A DNA stretch of 64,000 nt. Source: Bradyrhizobium mercantei. Lineage in GTDB: Bacteria; Pseudomonadota; Alphaproteobacteria; Rhizobiales; Xanthobacteraceae. Below are positions 34,556 through 42,687 of the stretch, one piece after another; the stretch's first letter is position 1; each line of letters opens with the position of its first letter. The position numbers and the translations under genes are program-made. The notes under the pieces are model-generated. The model made no database searches. It was not told where the DNA came from and was given only the letters and a program-made list of their open reading frames with translations. The DNA lies in assembly GCF_001982635.1 (NCBI RefSeq), contig NZ_MKFI01000010.1, positions 1 to 64,000 on the forward strand. Direction: 5' to 3'.

Positions 34556-35815
34556 ATGAGCGGAAAGTACGACTGGAAGCTTGGTCGGCGCCCTCCCATT
34601 CTGGGAGAGCATAGCCTCGCTAAGCACGAAATTTTTGAGCACTACGTAAAGGTCTACATCGATCGTGTCACGCGGACGCCGAGTCAGACGATGCTCAACC
34701 TGACCATTGTCGACGGCTTCTGCGGCGGCGGCTTGTATCGATTGGGATCGACCGAGGTGGATGGATCGCCGCTGCGGCTCCTGAAAGCAGTAGAAGCGGT
34801 GGATGAGGCTCTTGGGGCGGCGCGTGCGAAAGGCTTCGATCTGAGAGTCGACTTCTTTTTCATCGACGAGAAGCGTCATCACATCGACTTTCTCAACGAT
34901 TTGCTTCGCAAGCGCGGATATGGTCCGAGACTTGGGCGGGATATCTTCGTTCGACAGGCACCCTTCCAGGAAGCGCTCCCCGACGTTGTAGCCCATATCC
35001 GCAGCAAGGGCACCGCGCATCGTTCTCTGTTCTTCCTGGATCAGTATGGTTGGAGCGATGTCGCTCTGAGGACCATGCGAGATATCCTGAACTCGCTCGA
35101 AAAGCCCGAGATTCTGCTGACATTCGCAGTCGATGCTCTGATCGATTTCCTCTCGGAAAAGACAGGGGAGACTCAGGCTCTGCTTAACATCGAACTCGAC
35201 AGAGAGGACGTGCGCGCATTGACCGGTCTCCGCGATGGCGACGGTTGGCGCTATCTGATTCAGAACGGCCTTTACCGCCATATCCGCGACCGCGCCGGAG
35301 CACCCTTTTATACTCCCTTCTTCATTCACTCTGTCGACGCCCATCGATCATATTGGCTGTTGCATCTGTCCAAGCACCGACAGGCGAGAGACGAAATGGG
35401 AAAGCTGCATTGGCGGCTCAACAACCATTTCCAGCATCATGGTGGTGCTGGCTTCCATGCCCTTGGTTTTGATCCGTCTAAGGATATTCGCCAAGGCATG
35501 CTTACTTTCATGTTTGACGACGACGCTAGAAGGCGTTCGGAAACCGCCGTCCTGGAACAGTTGCCGCCCATGATCCATTCGGCGACGAGGGAGGGGCGTG
35601 GTCTCCTTGTGGAGGAGCTGTTCGCAGGAAACTGCAACGACACGCCCATAACTTCTGAAATTCTTCAAAAGCAACTCGTCATCCTTCGTGACGAGGGAGA
35701 GCTTTCGATCATCTCCGCTGACGGATCGAAGAAACCGAGAGCGAAGACGATAGGGTGGGGGGATCGCCTGTTTTTGCCCGACGAGAGATCATTATTCAGT
35801 CGCCTCGGCTTCTGA
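34556..35815 (+). CDS. tcmP: three-Cys-motif partner protein TcmP
   Basis: 419 residues from the ATG at 34556. The N-terminal Rossmann region shows MLNLTIVDGFCGGGLY (SAM-binding-like) and later RSLFFLDQYGWSDV where an N6-adenine methyltransferase would have DPPF/Y. It corresponds to the TcmP family that co-occurs with three-Cys-motif proteins. The C-terminal part (about 330-419) resembles a winged-helix region. The alignment VIDTHAGSGLYDL (RlmJ at 41277-42098) against TIVDGFCGGGLYRL suggests a RlmJ-type fold with an altered catalytic motif. It is probably co-transcribed with the DUF5131 gene under the SOS-type promoter. Confidence 0.85.
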   Translation: MSGKYDWKLGRRPPILGEHSLAKHEIFEHYVKVYIDRVTRTPSQTMLNLTIVDGFCGGGLYRLGSTEVDGSPLRLLKAVEAVDEALGAARAKGFDLRVDFFFIDEKRHHIDFLNDLLRKRGYGPRLGRDIFVRQAPFQEALPDVVAHIRSKGTAHRSLFFLDQYGWSDVALRTMRDILNSLEKPEILLTFAVDALIDFLSEKTGETQALLNIELDREDVRALTGLRDGDGWRYLIQNGLYRHIRDRAGAPFYTPFFIHSVDAHRSYWLLHLSKHRQARDEMGKLHWRLNNHFQHHGGAGFHALGFDPSKDIRQGMLTFMFDDDARRRSETAVLEQLPPMIHSATREGRGLLVEELFAGNCNDTPITSEILQKQLVILRDEGELSIISADGSKKPRAKTIGWGDRLFLPDERSLFSRLGF

Positions 35816-36135
35816 ATGAATTTATCGATCCTCTATTGAAAGTTCTGTTATTTCAATGTGTTATAAGGCGCCTGGGTTTGGGTGCGGTCCTTGGTTCGAT
35901 ATTTTTTGCGGATTGCGCAGATCCGGGCTCGCGGCGCACGCAAATCCCGGATAGGAAGGCCGAACGCGACGGGATTTTGGAGAATCGTATCCAGCGCTTT
36001 CGAAAGGATTCCAATCTTCTGTGGAGCTTTAGCGGGTTCCAAGAGTGGGATCCGGAAAGCGGCTTTCGGCAAAGAAGGTTTGGGGATAACTTCGACCAAG
36101 TCGCGTTGCGGCGCGCGTGAGGGCGGAGCGACATC
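35816..36135. other. intergenic region
   Basis: 320 bp, AT-richer than its neighbours around 35830-35920. No supported gene. A promoter for the downstream three-domain gene is expected here. Confidence 0.4.
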
Positions 36136-38046
36136 TTGTTTTCACTATTCGATGCGGAGGGGGGCAGCCCGCCGACCTCGCGGACGCGAGCGGTGCAATC
36201 TGCCCGCAAAAGTGCCCTCCTGGACGTCAATTTGTCTCCGATCCTCTCCCGGGATGCTCGAGTTCTGTTCCTGGACGTCGAGACTACGGGTCTGAGCTGG
36301 TTCTACGATGAGATTACCATCATCGGTTGGGCGATAGACGGCGCGTACAAGGTTTTGGTGAGGGGTGAAGATCCGACGCCGCTGCTGCAGGATCTTGCAT
36401 CAGCTACCGTCCTGGTCACGTTCAACGGCACGCTTTTCGACCTTCGATTTCTCCAGAAGACCTTCGGGGAGCTGGTACTTCCCGGGATTCATGTCGACCT
36501 GCGCTATCTCTCGCGTCGGGTGGGATTGGCTGGCGGGCAGAAGAGTATCGAGAGAGAGCTCCAGATCGACTTCCGCAGCGATCTCGAAGACGTCGACGGC
36601 GCTGCGGCCGTGCTTCTCTGGCACGACTATCTGCGCGGAAGCTTGCCGGCGCTGCAAAAGCTCGTCCTGTACAATCGAAGCGACGTGCTCGGGATGGCGG
36701 CTATCCTGGACATAGTGATGGCTCGGCTCAACCTGCAGCGCGATTTCTGGCTTCAGCCTCAGGCTTTCGAGGAGATCGCCCGGCATATTTTCGGTCAACC
36801 CGCCCCGACGATTTCCGACCGAGCGCTCCAGCCCTGTGTGGCTTTCCGCAGCTTCGCGTCGATCTTCTCTGCTACTCCCGCCGAGCACGCCCGGATCGTC
36901 GGCATCGATCTGACCGGTTCGGAGAAGCGCGGCTCCGGATGGTGCGTTCTGGAAGGTGCTGTCGCCGAAACACTTACCGTTCATGCCGACGAGGAAATGG
37001 TAAGTCGGATCATCGCCCTCAAGCCGGATCTGGTTTCTATCGACTCCCCACTTTCGCTTCCGTTCGGACGGACCGTGGTGACTGATGACGACCCAGGTCG
37101 ACAACAGTATGGCATCATGCGCAAGTGCGAACGCGAGCTGAAGCGGCGCGGTGTCAACGTCTACCCTGCGCTGTTGCCGAGTATGCAGGGGCTCACCAGC
37201 CGTGGAATGCTGCTGGCGGCTAGGATCCGGAGTGAAGGTATCCCGGTTATTGAAAGCTATCCGGGTGCCGCTCAGGACATCATGGCCATTCCGCGCAAGG
37301 GTGCCGGAATCGAATATCTGAAACGAGGGCTGTCCGACTTCGGTATCTGCGGACCGTATGTTTCGGAAGAGGTGACGCATGACGAGCTCGATGCCATCAC
37401 GGCGGCATTGGTGGGCTCATTTTTCCTCGCCGGCAAATACGAAGCACTCAGCGGCCCGACTGAAGGTGCCTTGATCGTGCCAAAGCTGACAGACACTGCA
37501 CACGCTCCTCTCGTCGTTGGCATAAGCGGAAGAATCTGCTCTGGGAAGACCACCGCTGCGCGCATGTTGGAAGAACAGGGCTTAGCTTACACGCGATTTA
37601 GTCTGGTCATCGACGATGAGATTCTTAACGCGGGAGAGACGCCTGATCGTGCGACGCGTCAGCAGTTTGGCGAGCGGATCCATCGCGAGAAGGGCCAGAG
37701 ATGGCTCTGCGAGCGAGTACTTCAGCGCGTAGGGGCTCAGAGCCTGATCGTGATCGATGGGCTGCGCTTCCCTGAGGATCGGGCCTATTTCAGGGAGACC
37801 TTCGGATCTCGTTTTGTCCATCTCCATATTTCGGCCTCGGATGTGGTCCGACGCGCAAGGTATGCGGAAGATGCCGCTGTTTCGTTCGAGTCGGCGGACA
37901 GCCAGCCGGTCGAGGCCGGCATCGGGCCACTCGCGAAGCTGGCCCAGATACATCTGACGAATGAGGGAAGCTTGTCGGAGTTGAAGCAGTCGCTGAACCA
38001 GGTCCTTTTGGAGATCTCGAAGAGCGGCAAATGCCTGTCTCAGTAG
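36136..38046 (+). CDS. fusion: DnaQ-like exonuclease + DUF429 nuclease + P-loop nucleotide kinase
   Basis: 636 residues from a TTG at 36136; the exact start is unsure. Domain 1 (about 45-215) is a YprB-type RNase H-fold exonuclease: VLFLDVETTGL, LVTFNGTLFDLRFL and YNRSDVLGM supply the DEDD acidic residues. Domain 2 (about 255-440) is DUF429: IVGIDLTGSEKRGSGWCVLE, LVSIDSPLSLPFG and ESYPGAAQDI. Domain 3 (about 455-630) is a P-loop kinase: VVGISGRICSGKTTAARMLE (Walker A), a lid-like RATRQQFGERIHREKG and IVIDGLRFPEDRAYF, resembling deoxynucleoside monophosphate kinases. It overlaps the PurZ-like gene by 16 bp. The fusion suggests linked nucleic-acid degradation and nucleotide phosphorylation. Confidence 0.8.
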   Translation: MFSLFDAEGGSPPTSRTRAVQSARKSALLDVNLSPILSRDARVLFLDVETTGLSWFYDEITIIGWAIDGAYKVLVRGEDPTPLLQDLASATVLVTFNGTLFDLRFLQKTFGELVLPGIHVDLRYLSRRVGLAGGQKSIERELQIDFRSDLEDVDGAAAVLLWHDYLRGSLPALQKLVLYNRSDVLGMAAILDIVMARLNLQRDFWLQPQAFEEIARHIFGQPAPTISDRALQPCVAFRSFASIFSATPAEHARIVGIDLTGSEKRGSGWCVLEGAVAETLTVHADEEMVSRIIALKPDLVSIDSPLSLPFGRTVVTDDDPGRQQYGIMRKCERELKRRGVNVYPALLPSMQGLTSRGMLLAARIRSEGIPVIESYPGAAQDIMAIPRKGAGIEYLKRGLSDFGICGPYVSEEVTHDELDAITAALVGSFFLAGKYEALSGPTEGALIVPKLTDTAHAPLVVGISGRICSGKTTAARMLEEQGLAYTRFSLVIDDEILNAGETPDRATRQQFGERIHREKGQRWLCERVLQRVGAQSLIVIDGLRFPEDRAYFRETFGSRFVHLHISASDVVRRARYAEDAAVSFESADSQPVEAGIGPLAKLAQIHLTNEGSLSELKQSLNQVLLEISKSGKCLSQ

Positions 38047-39101
38047 TAGTAGGCGGCCAGTACGGGTCGGAAGGAAAGGGCAAGGTCGCACTCGCGATCG
38101 CTCGCGAGAAAGGTGCTCGGTGTGTCGTCCGCGTAGGCGGGACCAACTCGGGGCATACGATCATCGATGGACGTGGCGAGCCGCGCTCTTTCCGTCAGTT
38201 GCCGGCATCGGTCTTCTCGAAAGACAGTATCGCGGTGCTTCCGCCTGGAGCGCTTGTAGACGTCGACATATTCGAGAGGGAAGTCGCTGAACTTGGTTTG
38301 GGACCGGACCGCGTGAAGGTCAGCCCGCTTGCGAGCTTGATCTCCGCGGAGGATCGCGAAACGGAGAGATCGAACGGGCTCGTCGATCGAATCGGTTCGA
38401 CGGGATCGGGAACAGGAGCGGCTCTCGTGCGCCGCATTGGTCGGGCATCAACCGTTCGTCTGGCGAGGAATGAACCAAGATTAGGGCCTTATATCGCTGA
38501 TACGGCTCAGCTGATGCGTGACTTTCTAGCGAAGGGACAGCGCGTCGTCATCGAAGGATCGCAGGGGTTCGGGCTATCGGTGCTTCACGGAGGATTTTAC
38601 CCTAAAGCGACGAGCCGGGATACGACGGCGGCTGCCTTTGTCTCGGAAGCTGGTCTGAGCCCGTTCGACGTCGATGAGATCGTCCTCGTGCTCCGGGCGC
38701 ACCCGATTAGGGTGGCAGGTGATTCTGGTCCCCTCGAAGACGAGATGAGCTGGAAGGATCTCGCTGCCGAGGCGGGACTTGCAGAGGACTACAAGGAGCT
38801 CACGACCGCGACCAAAAAAATCCGGCGTATTGGCCGCTTTGAGGTCGACGTCGTGCGAAGGGCGATCGCAGCCAACCAACCGACTTCGATCGTGCTCAAT
38901 CACCTCGATTATGTCGACCCAGCGGTTGCGCGTGGTGAGCGAAGTCGGCTTGCTCGAGAGTTTTTAGCGCGCGTCGAGTCGCAGATTGGAGCAATGGTGA
39001 CGATGGTCGGGTTCGGTCCAGATTCGTTGGAGTCAAGATCGGACTTCGAGAGGGATGGCCGGACTCACCCTAATTCCAAACACTCTCTCAAGCTCGTCTG
39101 A
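38031..39101 (+). CDS. PurZ-like adenylosuccinate synthetase homologue
   Basis: 356 residues, about 70-80 shorter than PurA (about 430). The GTP-binding start VVVGGQYGSEGKGKVALAIA corresponds to GTQWGDEGKGK of PurA, with Ser in place of the catalytic Asp13. VRVGGTNSGHTI keeps the second catalytic His, and IGSTGSGTGAAL and IEGSQGFGLSVLHGGFYP correspond to nucleotide-binding segments. The Asp-to-Ser change and short length are, as I recall, features of phage PurZ enzymes that act on dGMP to make the 2-aminoadenine precursor. Coupling to a nucleotide-kinase fusion fits. Substrate (dGMP, IMP or other) is not known from sequence. Confidence 0.78.
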   Translation: MPVSVVVGGQYGSEGKGKVALAIAREKGARCVVRVGGTNSGHTIIDGRGEPRSFRQLPASVFSKDSIAVLPPGALVDVDIFEREVAELGLGPDRVKVSPLASLISAEDRETERSNGLVDRIGSTGSGTGAALVRRIGRASTVRLARNEPRLGPYIADTAQLMRDFLAKGQRVVIEGSQGFGLSVLHGGFYPKATSRDTTAAAFVSEAGLSPFDVDEIVLVLRAHPIRVAGDSGPLEDEMSWKDLAAEAGLAEDYKELTTATKKIRRIGRFEVDVVRRAIAANQPTSIVLNHLDYVDPAVARGERSRLAREFLARVESQIGAMVTMVGFGPDSLESRSDFERDGRTHPNSKHSLKLV

Positions 39102-39814
39102 GAAATTCGTTCGATCGATTGGGCGAGCGCGGGGGCATGTTCTTCCTGAGCCACGATCCAAAAATGCCGACACGATCCGCGACGCGCAAGGAAGTATCGT
39201 AGGAGTGGGGCGTCGGGAAAGCGCTCGCGGAATTTTGCCTTCAAGACGTCTGCTTGACGAGCGACCGTCGCTGTCCGGTTGAGGTGGTGGTAGATGACCA
39301 GTGAATGCCCCGCGCTCCAGAATTCTGCGACCTCGTTCCAAAAGACGTACTTCCCACTTTTCGGCGAATGCCGTTGTACCGATGCCGTTTCAAGTCCGTT
39401 GTCGGGATCTAGAAAGACCAGCTGATGGCCTTCCGCGCTTGCGAGGGCCTTTTTGAGCCAGGCAGCCCTGAACAACGCTCGCTGCGTTCGGCTCAGGCGC
39501 TTATCGCCGCGGCGGTCGGAAACCGAGTTTGCGAAGAACGAAGTGTCAGGAGGCAAAATGCCTGCGGCGGCAACGGAGCGAACGCTTCTTTTTCCCTTGT
39601 GAATAAGGCGCGCCAGAGCCGCATGGAGGCTTGGATCGAGCTGTGCAAGAGCCCCATCGCGGAGATAGCCTAAGTGTCTCCCGTCTGCATTGTGGTCTTC
39701 ATCCGAATACAAGTACCATATGACTGCGATTCGAAGCTTGGTTTCCCGGGCGATCGCTCTCAGTAGGGCGTACTTCGCAAAATCTCCGACATCGCCGACG
39801 TATCGGTTTTGCAT
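39065..39814 (-). CDS. RlmJ/TcmP-like Rossmann protein
   Basis: 249 residues from the ATG at 39814; the frame continues upstream but MQNRYVGDVGDFAKYALLRA is the natural start. This N-terminus parallels that of RlmJ (MNYRHEFHAGNHSEVFKHAL). The catalytic-loop position reads LVFLDPDNGLE instead of DPPF, and IYHHLNR and FWIVAQ follow. It is therefore a methyltransferase-like fold with altered catalytic residues. It is divergent from the dCTP-deaminase-like gene (37-bp gap), and its 3' end overlaps the PurZ-like gene tail by 37 bp. Function unknown. Confidence 0.7.
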   Translation of the reverse strand: MQNRYVGDVGDFAKYALLRAIARETKLRIAVIWYLYSDEDHNADGRHLGYLRDGALAQLDPSLHAALARLIHKGKRSVRSVAAAGILPPDTSFFANSVSDRRGDKRLSRTQRALFRAAWLKKALASAEGHQLVFLDPDNGLETASVQRHSPKSGKYVFWNEVAEFWSAGHSLVIYHHLNRTATVARQADVLKAKFRERFPDAPLLRYFLARRGSCRHFWIVAQEEHAPALAQSIERISQTSLRECLELG

Positions 39815-39851
39815 CTGGTTTCGGAGCCTCTTCTCGAGAAAACAGTCAGTA

Positions 39852-40901
39852 ATGGACTTAGCGAATTTACCAAAGGATGACGACGACGCCAAAGCTCGTG
39901 CTGTCAGGTTCGAGAATATGGATCCGTTTCCGAGCGTACCCCGCGCGTTGCTTTCCTCTTTCGAAATAGCAGACTACGCCCGCGTTACGGGAATGATGTG
40001 GCCGTTTACGGAGAAACAGCTCAAGTCTGCATCCTATGAAGTGTTCATAGGCGGAGAAGTTATCTGGTGGGACGGAAACGGACGGAGACGAACAAAGGTC
40101 GTCAAAAGGGGGACGCCTTTAGTTCTAGAGGCAAACTCCATCGTGTTCGCTCAAGTCGAGCCGATCTTCAGGCTGCCGAACTACATTGCGATCCGGTTCA
40201 ATCTGAGGATCACGCATGTCCATCGTGGCCTGCTACTCGGTACTGGTCCCTTGGTTGATCCCGGATTTCACGGAAAGCTTTTGATACCCCTCCATAATCT
40301 TACGTCAGATCCCTACGCCATCGATACGAATGAAGCTCTAATATGGATTGAGTTCACCAAGACAACTTTTGGCTATCAACCGGAGATCGGAGACGATCTG
40401 GCCGCCCAACGAGATGTGCGAAAGTTCAAGGGCTTCCCGCCTGATAAGCGATATCTGGATCCCGACAAATACTTGCGCAAAGCTAACGCTGGAAATCCGA
40501 TTCGCAGCTCGATTCCCGACGCGATCGCAAAGTCTGCTGATTCCGCCCGCAAGGCCGAGAAAAGTGCAAGAGATCTTCGCAATATAGGACTTGTAGCTGC
40601 TGTTGTCGCCGGGGTGCCCATCGCGTTCGCGCTATATCAAATCGGCCAACAGTTCGCGTCGATGGTGCAGAATTCCCAATCGCTGATAGCGTCGGTTTCG
40701 ACGGACGCGAAGGGAATGGCCGAAAAGCTCACGACATTGTCGACGGACAACAGAAACTTGACGGAAAAAATGGTCGAATTGAAAGACGCAAACGAAAAGC
40801 TAAACGCGCGTCTGAACGAGCAAGATGCGCAAATTCAGAAATTGAATTCCCCTCCGAAGAAGCGACCCAGAAGGGCTCCTTCGAAGGGGAAAGGCCGCTG
40901 A
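39852..40901 (+). CDS. membrane-anchored dCTP deaminase-like protein 1
   Basis: 349 residues from the ATG at 39852. Residues about 20-185 form a dCTP deaminase/dUTPase-like beta domain: LKSASYEVFIGGEVIWWDGN, ANSIVFAQVEPIFRLPNYIA, then HRGLLLGTGPLVDPGFHGKL and LIPLHNLTSDP (the region of the Dcd catalytic Glu and trimer contacts). A transmembrane helix follows (NIGLVAAVVAGVPIAFALYQ), then a long coiled coil (EKLTTLSTDNRNLTEKMVEL) and a basic tail. Its paralogue is at 42688. A dNTP-depleting antiviral role is known for soluble dCTP deaminases; whether this form is catalytic is open. Confidence 0.72.
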   Translation: MDLANLPKDDDDAKARAVRFENMDPFPSVPRALLSSFEIADYARVTGMMWPFTEKQLKSASYEVFIGGEVIWWDGNGRRRTKVVKRGTPLVLEANSIVFAQVEPIFRLPNYIAIRFNLRITHVHRGLLLGTGPLVDPGFHGKLLIPLHNLTSDPYAIDTNEALIWIEFTKTTFGYQPEIGDDLAAQRDVRKFKGFPPDKRYLDPDKYLRKANAGNPIRSSIPDAIAKSADSARKAEKSARDLRNIGLVAAVVAGVPIAFALYQIGQQFASMVQNSQSLIASVSTDAKGMAEKLTTLSTDNRNLTEKMVELKDANEKLNARLNEQDAQIQKLNSPPKKRPRRAPSKGKGR

Positions 40902-40975
40902 TCGAAGCGGCCCATATGGGCGACTTCCGCTCACCGCCGGCTTGGATCTTGGCGCCAAAGCGCTATATTGATCCC

Positions 40976-41275
40976 ATGATAGTCCGAAGGCTGTTGACCG
41001 CCTCATTTGGCCAGATGACCGTGGCTATGGATGTGATCGAGGAGAATACCTCGTTCGACCAAGGTCTGTATCATCAATTGACCTCCACAACGTGGCGGAG
41101 GGCCGCCAGGCTGATTGAGCGCTTTGGCGCGGACGAAGCTCTAGCGGAACTCGACCGGCGCGCGGAAAGCTGCGTGGATCGACGGGATGTGCCGTCTGCC
41201 ATACGTTGGCGCAATGTGATGGCAGCCATTCACGCGATAAGCTCCGGCGAGTGCGCCGAGAGCCGGATGAACTAG
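40976..41275 (+). CDS. hypothetical DUF6961-like protein
   Basis: 99 residues from the ATG at 40976. Helical protein with TTWRRAARLIERFGADEALA, then RRDVPSAIRWRNVMAAI, a pattern like the DUF6961 family of small proteins found in Sphingomonas and Rhizobiales. It ends 1 bp before the convergent RlmJ stop. Function unknown; assignment by eye. Confidence 0.5.
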   Translation: MIVRRLLTASFGQMTVAMDVIEENTSFDQGLYHQLTSTTWRRAARLIERFGADEALAELDRRAESCVDRRDVPSAIRWRNVMAAIHAISSGECAESRMN

Positions 41276-41276
41276 C

Positions 41277-42098
41277 CTAGCGAGGCCTGACCCACCATTC
41301 AGTGGAATATCCCGAGCCGCTTTCCTCAAAGATCGGCAGGAGAGCCTTACATATAGCGTGAACGTCCTTTTCGTATTGCCAAGGCGGATTGAAGATCACC
41401 ACCCCGCTTCCGGTCAACCCTTCCTGGCTCTTAGCATAGGCTAGAAACTCGACGCAGAGCGTCGGGACATCCTCGGAAATGAGTTTTTTGACGTGGGCGA
41501 TTTGGCTGCGTCCTTTGATAGGGTACCATAGAGCGTAGACGCCCGTAGGCCATTTGCGGATTCCGGCATTAAGCGCTTCCGCTGCGAGCGCGAGTTCGTT
41601 CGGATTCTCGAACGGTGGGTCAAGAAATACGAGGCCGCGCCTCTCCTTTGGTGGAACGAAGGCGTGCACCGCGGCGAAGCCGTCCCGCTGATGGACCGCG
41701 ACACGGCTATCGCCTTCCACGAGCTCCTTTAGCCGTGCGGCCGGTCCGGCTTCCGATTCGCATGCGACTAGGCGATCGTCGTCGCGCAAGAGATGGCGAA
41801 TGATCGCCGGTGAACCAGGGTAAAGCTTTAGTCGATCCGGATTGAAGTGTTCGACGATCCCGAGATATCGCTGCAGGGCTCGCGTCCGCTTCGGATAGAC
41901 AAGCCGGATGCCACGATCGGCTTCACCAGTGCGGGCAGCCTCGGATGAATCGAGGTCGTACAGGCCTGAGCCGGCATGGGTGTCGATGACGCAAATCGGC
42001 TTCGGCTTCAACTGAAGTCGGTCGATCAGCGCGCAAAGCAAGGCATGTTTGAAGACTTCGGAATGATTGCCCGCGTGAAATTCGTGACGGTAGTTCAT
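41277..42098 (-). CDS. rlmJ: RlmJ-type 23S rRNA (adenine-N6) methyltransferase
   Basis: 273 residues. Family start MNYRHEFHAGNHSEVFKHAL, the SAM-binding motif CVIDTHAGSGLYDL and the catalytic RRGLVFLDPPFENPNEL (DPPF) are intact, and FNPPWQYEKD lies near the end. RlmJ methylates A2030 of 23S rRNA. Inside a defence island it may be an extra copy or a related modifying enzyme. The promoter side faces a non-coding stretch (42100-42358). Confidence 0.85.
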   Translation of the reverse strand: MNYRHEFHAGNHSEVFKHALLCALIDRLQLKPKPICVIDTHAGSGLYDLDSSEAARTGEADRGIRLVYPKRTRALQRYLGIVEHFNPDRLKLYPGSPAIIRHLLRDDDRLVACESEAGPAARLKELVEGDSRVAVHQRDGFAAVHAFVPPKERRGLVFLDPPFENPNELALAAEALNAGIRKWPTGVYALWYPIKGRSQIAHVKKLISEDVPTLCVEFLAYAKSQEGLTGSGVVIFNPPWQYEKDVHAICKALLPIFEESGSGYSTEWWVRPR

Positions 42099-42358
42099 CT
42101 GATATATGCCAACTTCGTCTCAGCCCAGGAACCGATGCCAGCCATGACGGCCAACCAGCATTTGCGTTTGAGGGCGATTGAGATAGCCACGCGTGAAGGG
42201 TTCTTGGCAAGCGAAACGACCTCGATCGCTGGTGCGCCCCGGTCGGTTCGCTTGCTCGGTCCGCTCTAGCTCTCCCTCGGGCGTAGCAGCCGCGATCGTA
42301 GCGATGCCCTACCTTGACGGCCAGGAATCCCGCCTTTTCGGAATTTCAGCTCAATGAA

Positions 42359-42676
42359 TCAAGGGGCCCGCAGCATAGTTGCCGCTATGTCGAGTACGCG
42401 CGATGAGAGCGAGCAGAGGAGAACAAAGCCGAAAAGACTGAGTATGGCTCCGGGCGCACTCCGGACCGCAAGCAGAATAAGGAGCTCGTTGCGCGCCTTC
42501 AATCTGTTCTCTTCCCGCGCATCGGCCTTTTCTTCCGCCGCTCTGGTGGGCAAACTACGAAGCAGGGCTTCGACGTCCTCTCTTACGTTGCGCAACAGGG
42601 TAGCGCCGACGTATGTCACGACCGTCGCGCCGATGACGCCTATAGATATCGCCAGTAAGAGTGCCGATTCCTGCAT
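42359..42676 (-). CDS. two-pass membrane protein
   Basis: 105 residues from the ATG at 42676 (a TTG at 42688 is possible). An N-terminal helix ALLLAISIGVIGATVVTYVG, a charged coiled segment with KADAREENRLKARNELL, and a C-terminal hydrophobic helix (ILSLFGFVLLCSL). It starts back to back with the dCTP deaminase-like gene, so it may share a promoter region with it. No family recognised. Confidence 0.55.
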   Translation of the reverse strand: MQESALLLAISIGVIGATVVTYVGATLLRNVREDVEALLRSLPTRAAEEKADAREENRLKARNELLILLAVRSAPGAILSLFGFVLLCSLSSRVLDIAATMLRAP

Positions 42677-42687
42677 GAGGGCTTTCA

